DNA of 64,000 nt from Modicisalibacter radicis. Lineage in GTDB: Bacteria > Pseudomonadota > Gammaproteobacteria > Pseudomonadales > Halomonadaceae. The notes below the pieces were generated by a model. It was given only the letters and a program-made list of their open reading frames with translations, was not told the DNA's origin and ran no database searches. The stretch lies in assembly GCF_900961225.1 (NCBI RefSeq), contig NZ_CAAHFN010000076.1:124001-188000 (forward strand), given 5' to 3'. Positions 57,366 through 64,000 of this stretch are shown here, in pieces. The translations under genes were made by a program, and so were the position numbers. Position 1 is the stretch's first letter; each line of letters starts with the position of its first letter.

Positions 57366-59108
57366 ATGCTCAAGCGTTATCTGCCCTTTCTGCAATGGCT
57401 GCCCCATTATCGGCGCGAGCTGTTCAGCCATGACCTGATCGCCGGGCTGATCGTCGCGATCATGGTGATCCCCCAGTCGCTGGCCTATGCCCTGCTGGCC
57501 GGCCTGCCGGCGGTGATGGGCCTGTATGCCAGTATCCTGCCGGTCTTCGCCTACACGCTGTTCGGCTCGAGCCGCACCCTCGCCGTGGGCCCGGTGGCGA
57601 TCGTCGCGCTGATGACCGCCGCCGCGCTGGCCGGCATCGCCACACCGGGCAGCAGCGAATACATCGCCGGCGCGCTGGTGCTGTCGCTGCTGTCGGGCGT
57701 GATGCTCACCGTGATGGGCTTGCTGAGGCTGGGGTTCTTCGCCAACTTTCTCAGTCACCCGGTCATTTCGGGTTTCCTGTCTGCCTCGGGGATCCTGATC
57801 GCCGCCAGTCAGGCCGCTCATCTGCTGGGCATCGAAGGCGCGGGCTTCACCCTCCCCGCCCTGCTCGGCAATCTCGCCGGCCAGCTGGACGCCACCAACC
57901 TGCCCACCCTGGCGATCAGCGTCTTTGCGCTGGCCTTCTTGCTGGGCATGCGCCGCCACGGCCGTCGGGGCCTGAAGAAAATCGGTCTGCCCGCCAAGCT
58001 TGCCGACCTGATCGCCAAGGCCGGCCCGGTATTCGCCGTGGTGCTGACCACCCTGGCGACCTGGAAATTCGACCTGGTGTCCGACGGCGTCGCCGTGGTC
58101 GGCGAAGTGCCCGCGGGGTTGCCGCCCCTGACGCTGCCCGATTTCGCCCCGTCGTTATGGTACTCGCTGCTGGTACCGGCGCTGCTGATCAGCATCGTCG
58201 GCTTCGTCGAGTCGGTGTCGATGGGCCAGATGCTCGCCGCCAAGCGCCGCGAGCGGATCTCGCCGGACCAGGAACTGATCGGCCTGGGCTCCGCCAACCT
58301 GGCCGCCGCGTTTACCGGCGGGATGCCGGTCACCGGCGGGCTGTCACGCACGGTGATCAATTTCGACGCCGGTGCGCGCACCCCCATCGCCGGCGTCGTG
58401 GCGGCGCTAGGCATCGGCCTGGTCACGCTGTTCTTCACCCCGCTGATCCGCTACCTGCCGACCGCGACCCTGGCGGCGACCATAACGGTGTCGATTCTGA
58501 CCCTGGTGGACATTCCGGCGATGCGCCGCACCTGGCGCTATTCGCGCAGCGACTTCGCGGCCCTGCTGGCGACGCTGGTGCTGACCCTGGTGGAGGGCGT
58601 CGAGACCGGAATCATCGCCGGCGTCACGCTGTCGATCGGACTGTTCCTGTACCGTACCAGCCGTCCGCACAGCGCGCTGGTGGGGCGTGTGCCCGGCACC
58701 GAGCACTTCCGCAACGTCGCCCGCTACCAGGTGGAAAGCCACGAACAGGTCGCCCTGCTGCGCATCGACGAAAGCCTCTACTTCGCCAACGCCCGTTATC
58801 TCGAGGACACGCTGTATGCGCTGGTCGCCGAACGCCCGCAGCTTCGTCACACGGTGCTGATCTGCTCGGCGGTCAATCTGATCGACGCCTCGGCGCTCGA
58901 GAGCCTCGAGGCGATCAACGCCCGCCTCAAGGATTCCGGGGTCACGCTGCATCTCGCCGAGGTCAAGGGGCCGGTCATGGATCGCCTCAAGCACAGCGAT
59001 TTCCTCGACACGCTGACCGGCCGGGTCTTCCTCAGCACCTATGCGGCCTGGAGCGAACTGCGCCCCTCCATGACGGGCAGCAGCGAACCCATCCGCCCGC
59101 TCGGCTAG
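57366..59108 (+). CDS. SulP/SLC26 family anion permease with STAS domain
   Basis: 580 residues. The transport domain (about 12 or 14 helices) opens LIAGLIVAIMVIPQSLAYAL with LAGLPAVMGLYASILPVFAY, and carries GSSRTLAVGPVAIVALMTAA and ELIGLGSANLAAAFTGGMPV. The STAS domain occupies about 470-570 (LLRIDESLYFANARYLEDTL, VNLIDASALESLEAINARLK). SulP proteins carry sulfate, bicarbonate or other anions, so the ion is open. ATG 57366 gives the family start; upstream in-frame residues lack support. Divergent from the arylsulfotransferase gene. Confidence 0.92.
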   Translation: MLKRYLPFLQWLPHYRRELFSHDLIAGLIVAIMVIPQSLAYALLAGLPAVMGLYASILPVFAYTLFGSSRTLAVGPVAIVALMTAAALAGIATPGSSEYIAGALVLSLLSGVMLTVMGLLRLGFFANFLSHPVISGFLSASGILIAASQAAHLLGIEGAGFTLPALLGNLAGQLDATNLPTLAISVFALAFLLGMRRHGRRGLKKIGLPAKLADLIAKAGPVFAVVLTTLATWKFDLVSDGVAVVGEVPAGLPPLTLPDFAPSLWYSLLVPALLISIVGFVESVSMGQMLAAKRRERISPDQELIGLGSANLAAAFTGGMPVTGGLSRTVINFDAGARTPIAGVVAALGIGLVTLFFTPLIRYLPTATLAATITVSILTLVDIPAMRRTWRYSRSDFAALLATLVLTLVEGVETGIIAGVTLSIGLFLYRTSRPHSALVGRVPGTEHFRNVARYQVESHEQVALLRIDESLYFANARYLEDTLYALVAERPQLRHTVLICSAVNLIDASALESLEAINARLKDSGVTLHLAEVKGPVMDRLKHSDFLDTLTGRVFLSTYAAWSELRPSMTGSSEPIRPLG

Positions 59109-59117
59109 CCGCGCCGC

Positions 59118-60239
<1,122 letters not shown>

Positions 60240-60261
60240 AAAAACCCCTGAAACCCTGTGC

Positions 60262-61140
60262 TCAACCCTTGACGGATCCCGCGGTCAGCCCGCGCACGAA
60301 GTATTTGCCGGCCAGGACATAGACCACCAGTGTCGGCAAGGCGGCGATCATCGCCCCCGCCATGTCGACGTTGTACTCCTTGACCCCGGTCGAGGTGTTG
60401 ACCAGATTGTTCAGCGCCACCGTCACCGGCTGCGAGTCGAACCCGGCGAAGGCCACCCCGAACAGGAAGTCGTTCCAGATCTGGGTGAACTGCCAGATCA
60501 CCGATACCGTGATGATCGGCCCCGACACCGGCAGCAGAATCCGCCAGAAGATACGGAAGAACCCGGCGCCGTCGAGCTTGGCGGCGGAGATCATCTCGTC
60601 GGGGACCGAGACGTAATAGTTGCGGAAGAACAGCGTGGTGAAGGCGATGCCGTAGACCACGTGGACCAGCACCAGTCCGCTCGTCGAACTCGCCAGGCCC
60701 AGCCAGCCCAGCGTCTGGGCCATCGGCATCAGCACCACCTGGAAGGGAATGAAGCAGCCGAACAGCAGCATCGCGAAGCACAGGTTGGCGCCGCGAAAGC
60801 GCCACTTGGTCAGCGCGTAGCCGTTGAGTGCGCCGACCAGCGTGGAGATCGCCACCGCCGGGATCACGATGCTCACCGAATTCATGAAGTAGCCCGACAG
60901 GCCCTCGCAGCGCATCCCGGTGCATGCCGTGCCCCAGGCCTTGAGCCAGGCCGCGAGGGTCAGCGAATCCGGCAATGAGAGCAGCCCTCCGGCGCGGATC
61001 TCCTCGAGCGGCTTGAGCGAGGTCAGCACCATCACCACCAGCGGCAGCAGATAGACCAGCGCCATCACCAGCAGCAAGGCATACAGTCCCGCGCGCAGCA
61101 GGCGGGCGCCCGGCGTGCGGCGCCGAATGATGTTATCCAT
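60262..61140 (-). CDS. gtsC: Sugar ABC permease, MalG/GtsC-like
   Basis: 292 residues, six helices. The coupling loop PDEMISAAKLDGAGFFRIFW and RILLPVSGPIITVSVIWQFT are typical of the MalG-type carbohydrate permease. It begins inside the end of gtsB with an eight-base overlap. The KPLEEIRAGGLLSLPDSLTL periplasmic entrance is of the glucose/mannose Gts group. Confidence 0.9.
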   Translation of the reverse strand: MDNIIRRRTPGARLLRAGLYALLLVMALVYLLPLVVMVLTSLKPLEEIRAGGLLSLPDSLTLAAWLKAWGTACTGMRCEGLSGYFMNSVSIVIPAVAISTLVGALNGYALTKWRFRGANLCFAMLLFGCFIPFQVVLMPMAQTLGWLGLASSTSGLVLVHVVYGIAFTTLFFRNYYVSVPDEMISAAKLDGAGFFRIFWRILLPVSGPIITVSVIWQFTQIWNDFLFGVAFAGFDSQPVTVALNNLVNTSTGVKEYNVDMAGAMIAALPTLVVYVLAGKYFVRGLTAGSVKG

Positions 61141-62065
61141 GCTTGCTCCCTCGCAATTCGGAATACAGGTACGGCACCAGGATCGCCAGCACCCCGCACA
61201 GCATCATGATCGCGCTGGCCGAGCCCAGGCCGATCTGGCCGCGGGTGAAGGTGTGCGCGTACATGAAGGTCGCCGGCAGGTCGGTGGCGTAGCCCGGCCC
61301 GCCACCGGTCAGTGCCATGACCAGGTCGAAGCTCTTGATCGCGATGTGCGCGAGAATCATCACCGCGCTGAACACCACCGGCCGCAGGCAGGGAATCACG
61401 ATCCGCCAGTAGACCCTGGGCAGACTCGCGCCATCCAGCGCCGCGGCCTTGAACAGGCTGTCGTCGATGCTGCGCAGCCCGGCCAGGAACAGCGCCATGA
61501 CGAAGCCCGAGGCCTGCCACACGGCGGCGATCACCAGCGCGTAGATGGCCATGTCGGGATCGACCAGCCAGTCGAAGGTGAAATCCTCGAAGCCCCAACC
61601 GCGAACCAGCGACTGGATGCCCAGGCCCGGGTTGAGGATCCAGCGCCACACCACACCGGTGACGATCAGCGAAAGCGCCATGGGATAGAGATAGATGGTA
61701 CGCAGCACGCCCTCCTGGCGTATGCGCTGGTCGAGCAGGATCGCCAGCACCAGCCCCAGGATCAGGCAGATGACGATGAACAGCCCGCCGAATATCACCA
61801 GGTTGGTGGCGGCTACGTTCCAGCGTTCATTGGCGAACAGTCGCGCGTACTGTTCGAAGCCGACGAAGTCGTACTGCGGCAGCATCCGCGACCCGGTCAG
61901 CGACAGCACGAACGTCCAGATCATGTAGCCATAGACGAAGAAAAGCGCTACCGCGAAGGATGGGGCGACCACCAGTCGTGGCAGTACCCGCTCCAGGGTG
62001 CCGGACAGCGAATGCCGGCCCGCGTTCGCGCCTCGGCGCGGCGGAGAATCGGTTTGCGACATCAC
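61133..62065 (-). CDS. gtsB: Sugar ABC permease, MalF/GtsB-like
   Basis: 310 residues with six or more helices. GLRSIDDSLFKAAALDGASL followed by PRVYWRIVIPCLRPVVFS is the permease coupling loop. The N-terminus shows LVVAPSFAVALFFVYGYMIW. It lies between the binding protein and gtsC. Confidence 0.9.
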   Translation of the reverse strand: MMSQTDSPPRRGANAGRHSLSGTLERVLPRLVVAPSFAVALFFVYGYMIWTFVLSLTGSRMLPQYDFVGFEQYARLFANERWNVAATNLVIFGGLFIVICLILGLVLAILLDQRIRQEGVLRTIYLYPMALSLIVTGVVWRWILNPGLGIQSLVRGWGFEDFTFDWLVDPDMAIYALVIAAVWQASGFVMALFLAGLRSIDDSLFKAAALDGASLPRVYWRIVIPCLRPVVFSAVMILAHIAIKSFDLVMALTGGGPGYATDLPATFMYAHTFTRGQIGLGSASAIMMLCGVLAILVPYLYSELRGSKHG

Positions 62066-62090
62066 AGTGTCCTTGAACGAAACGACATGA

Positions 62091-62117
62091 GCCGCCGCTC
62101 GCGTCGCGCGAGCGGCG
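62091..62117 (-). other. Hairpin between gtsA and gtsB
   Basis: A 12-bp perfect stem CCGCCGCTCGCG / CGCGAGCGGCGG with a three-base loop, without T-tract, follows the binding-protein gene. Such hairpins shield the 3' end of abundant binding-protein mRNA and lower read-through to permeases. Confidence 0.6.
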
Positions 62118-62126
62118 GAGGCAGGA

Positions 62127-63380
62127 TCAGCCCGCGGCGCGAACCGCGCTGGCCAGACGCTCGGCGGCGGTTTCCGCGGTCATCTCGGGATCGTTGAAGA
62201 AGTTGGTGATCACGTCGAAGACTGCGCCCTGGACGCTCGCCGACACCGCCATGCCGTGCGCCAGGCTGGGCACCAGGCCGTCGCCTTCGCTCGCTGCATC
62301 GAAGGCCTTGCGTGAATCCTTGGCACACGAATCGAAGTCGTCCAGCGGCACGTCGAGCCGCACCGGAATCGAGCCCTTGGTCTTGTTGAAGGTGGCCTGG
62401 AAGTCCTTCGACAGGATCAGGCTGGCCAGGTCCAGCTGAGCCTGCTTCTTGCCCGCGTCATCGACCTCGAACATGACGAAGCTGTCGACGTTGTAGGAGA
62501 ACATGTGCTCGGTCATCGGCGCCGCTTCGCACAGGTAGTCCTCGCCGGCGGTCAGGCCGGCGGCGGTGAACTCGCCCTTGGCCCAGTCGCCCATGATCTG
62601 CATCGCCGCTTCGCCGTTGATGACCATCGAGGTCGCCTGGTTCCAGTCCCTGCCGGCGATATTCTGGTCCATGGTCCCGCGCAGCTTCTTGAAGGTCTTC
62701 AGCGACTCGACCATGGTGTCGCTGGTCAGCGCCTCGGGGTCGAGATCGACGAACGCCCGGCGGTAGAACTCCCCGCCACCGATACCCATCATCACTACCT
62801 CGAAGACGGTGGCGTCCTGCCACGGCTGGCCGCCGTGCGCCAGCGGGATGAAGCCGGCCTCACGGATCTTCTCGGCGTCGGCGAAGAACTCGTCCCAGGT
62901 GGTCGGCAAGCCCTCGATACCCGCCTTGTCGAGCACCTCGGGATTGGCCCATAGCCAGTTGATGCGATGAATGTTGACCGGAACCGCGGCGTAGTGCCCC
63001 TCGACCTTGTCGTCGGCGGCGAGCTGTGGCGTCAGGAAGGAGTCCCAGTTCTCCTGCTCGGCGATCTTGTCGATGTTGCCAAGAAAGCCCATCTCGCCCC
63101 ACTCCTGGATCAGCGGCCCCTTGATCTGGGCCACCGCCGGCGGGTTGCCGGAGATCGCCCGCGACTTGAGCACCGTCATGGCACTGTCGCCGCCGCCGCC
63201 GGCCACGGCGAAATCCTTCCAGGTATGGCCTTTCGCCTCGAGCTTCTGCTTGAGCATGTTGGCGGCCTTGGCTTCCCCGCCGGAAGTCCACCAGTGCAGG
63301 ACCTCGATTTCGGCGGCCTGGGCCTGCGAGACGGCGGCGGCCAATGCCGCGCCGACGGCCAACGTATGGATCGTTTTCAT
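62127..63380 (-). CDS. gtsA: Glucose/mannose-type ABC substrate-binding protein
   Basis: 417 residues with signal peptide (ALAAAVSQAQA). It closely resembles GtsA of pseudomonads: IEVLHWWTSGGEAKAANMLK, HTWKDFAVAGGGGDSAMTVL, GNPPAVAQIKGPLIQEWGEM, AVPVNIHRINWLWANPEVLD. It binds glucose or mannose in the periplasm. GGAG precedes ATG 63380. First gene of the operon; a histidine kinase gene precedes it on the same strand, as with sensor genes near gts in pseudomonads. Confidence 0.9.
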   Translation of the reverse strand: MKTIHTLAVGAALAAAVSQAQAAEIEVLHWWTSGGEAKAANMLKQKLEAKGHTWKDFAVAGGGGDSAMTVLKSRAISGNPPAVAQIKGPLIQEWGEMGFLGNIDKIAEQENWDSFLTPQLAADDKVEGHYAAVPVNIHRINWLWANPEVLDKAGIEGLPTTWDEFFADAEKIREAGFIPLAHGGQPWQDATVFEVVMMGIGGGEFYRRAFVDLDPEALTSDTMVESLKTFKKLRGTMDQNIAGRDWNQATSMVINGEAAMQIMGDWAKGEFTAAGLTAGEDYLCEAAPMTEHMFSYNVDSFVMFEVDDAGKKQAQLDLASLILSKDFQATFNKTKGSIPVRLDVPLDDFDSCAKDSRKAFDAASEGDGLVPSLAHGMAVSASVQGAVFDVITNFFNDPEMTAETAAERLASAVRAAG

Positions 63381-63699
63381 GGCGTGAGACTCCTTGATTG
63401 TTATGCGTTACAGGCACGGACCGACCGCGAGGCAACGGCGCCTCGCCCCTTGCGGAAGCAGCGGGATGGAGTCGATCGGTGCAGCGCGGGCGTGGAATGC
63501 CCTCGACCGGGCGAAGCGCCCGCGACGGATGCCGGGAAGGCGAGAAGCATGGCGGATCCTGCAAGCGTGTCGTTTTGTGATTGTCGTTCGGCGTCCTGGC
63601 GTGACGCCTCCTCAGAGGCTAGCGCATGACAGCGGCGCCGGGGATTACCAATCACTGCAAAGCATTGCCGAATCTTACACCGCTGTAATAAACCCGCTT
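63381..63699. other. 319-base gap upstream of gtsA
   Basis: No reading frame here looks real. It must contain the gtsABCD promoter. The end near the kinase gene is AT-richer and carries the inverted repeat listed at 63675-63688; the rest is GC-rich with no clear promoter or RNA. Confidence 0.5.
63675..63688. promoter_or_regulatory. Inverted repeat TTACA-N4-TGTAA
   Basis: TTACA (63675-63679) and TGTAA (63684-63688) are perfect five-base arms, 12 bases past the stop of the histidine kinase gene and about 295 bases before the gtsA start. It may be an operator for a sugar regulator or a small terminator; only one copy was seen. Confidence 0.35.
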
Positions 63700-64000
63700 T
63701 CAGCAGGGTAACCGCACAACGACCATCAGCCCGCCGGCCGCCGCCTGGTCGAGGCCGATGTCGCCACCATGGGCGCGCGCAATGTGGCGGGCGATCGCCA
63801 ATCCCAGGCCGCTCCCCCCGGTGTGCCGGCTGCGCGACGGTTCGAGGCGCACGAAGGGCTCGAAGACCCGTTCGCGCTGCGCGACGGGGATGCCCGGGCC
63901 GTCATCGCAAATCGTGATCGCGATTGCGTCCGCGCCACGACTCAGCGAGACATCGACGCGTTGCGCGTAGAAAACCGCATTCTCCAGAAGATTGCCCAGG
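63700..64000 (-). CDS. Histidine kinase, C-terminal ATPase part (cut by window edge)
   Basis: About 99 residues, the end of a sensor kinase running off the window. N box LGNLLENAVFYAQRV, G1 box ICDDGPGIPVAQRERVFEPF, G2 box TGGSGLGLAIARHIARAHGG and a final beta strand LMVVVRLPC are complete. The N-terminal sensor, dimerisation and phospho-His parts lie beyond 64000. It precedes gtsA on the same strand, which suggests a GtrS-like sugar sensor, but this rests only on position. Confidence 0.85.
   Translation of the reverse strand, partial: LGNLLENAVFYAQRVDVSLSRGADAIAITICDDGPGIPVAQRERVFEPFVRLEPSRSRHTGGSGLGLAIARHIARAHGGDIGLDQAAAGGLMVVVRLPC

Noticed and set aside
63381..63699. Small plus-strand frames between gtsA and the kinase
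   Set aside because: Arg/Ala-rich translations without ribosome sites; more likely promoter DNA.

Overview
The window is high-GC chromosomal DNA from a gammaproteobacterium, most likely a member of the Halomonadaceae (Halomonas-like). This rests on protein resemblance as I recognise it, the osmoprotectant ProVWX transporter, and the gene order gloB / methyltransferase / rnhA / dnaQ, which is shared with enteric bacteria. I see no phage, transposase, CRISPR array or rRNA. It reads as ordinary core chromosome with a few accessory islands.

Layout. 0.2-5.3 kb: metH and a MATE exporter. 5.3-7.6 kb: CysI-type sulfite/nitrite reductase with its DUF934 partner behind an AT-rich, CysB-like promoter. 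7.6-12.4 kb: smrA, a gamma-glutamylcyclotransferase-like protein, arsC, wrbA, a DUF2069 protein translationally coupled to a multi-pass membrane protein, and pdxH. 12.4-15.6 kb: glycine betaine/proline ABC operon proV-proW-proX on the minus strand with a strong sigma70-type promoter and a terminator. 15.7-20.4 kb: a Pat/PatZ-type lysine acetyltransferase divergent from an HDAC-family deacetylase, then an XRE-cupin regulator. 20.5-22.6 kb: DUF1244, moaB, moeA. 22.6-24.6 kb: tusDCBE (tRNA 2-thiolation sulfur relay) ending in acpH. 24.7-27.2 kb: yccA, a protein-phosphatase-like gene and three small stress-type genes including a CsbD protein. 27.4 kb: tRNA-Ser(UGA), followed by a sparsely coding stretch. 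28.5-33.1 kb: NhaP2-type antiporter, orphan NMT1/THI5-like binding protein, ybfF, and yhhQ behind a short leader that may be a preQ1 switch. 33.2-38.3 kb: nudC, dnaQ, rnhA and a methyltransferase on the minus strand; gloB and mltD on the plus strand. 38.4-44.0 kb: yejABEF peptide importer. 44.0-48.5 kb: HhH endonuclease-like gene, rsuA, yafV, rarD and an unknown gene. 48.6-53.3 kb: an odd chemoreceptor with a C-terminal sensor, then bauA-mmsA (beta-alanine/malonate-semialdehyde catabolism). 53.4-59.1 kb: a sulfo-transfer island (sulfotransferase, EMC3/YidC-like membrane protein, small YVGPGAG membrane protein, arylsulfotransferase) with a divergent SulP sulfate-type permease. 59.1-64 kb: gtsABCD-like glucose/mannose ABC operon preceded by the 3' end of a histidine kinase cut by the window edge.

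How the parts work together. Sulfur handling recurs: MetH, CysI/DUF934, Tus relay, SulP and two kinds of sulfotransferase. Osmotic and cation handling are represented by ProVWX and NhaP2. Protein acetylation and deacetylation enzymes sit back to back at 18.5 kb. The least explained locus is the 53.4-57.1 kb sulfotransferase / EMC3-like / YVGPGAG / arylsulfotransferase cluster, which I regard as the best candidate for an undescribed system. Assignments are from reading motifs by eye; no database search was possible.
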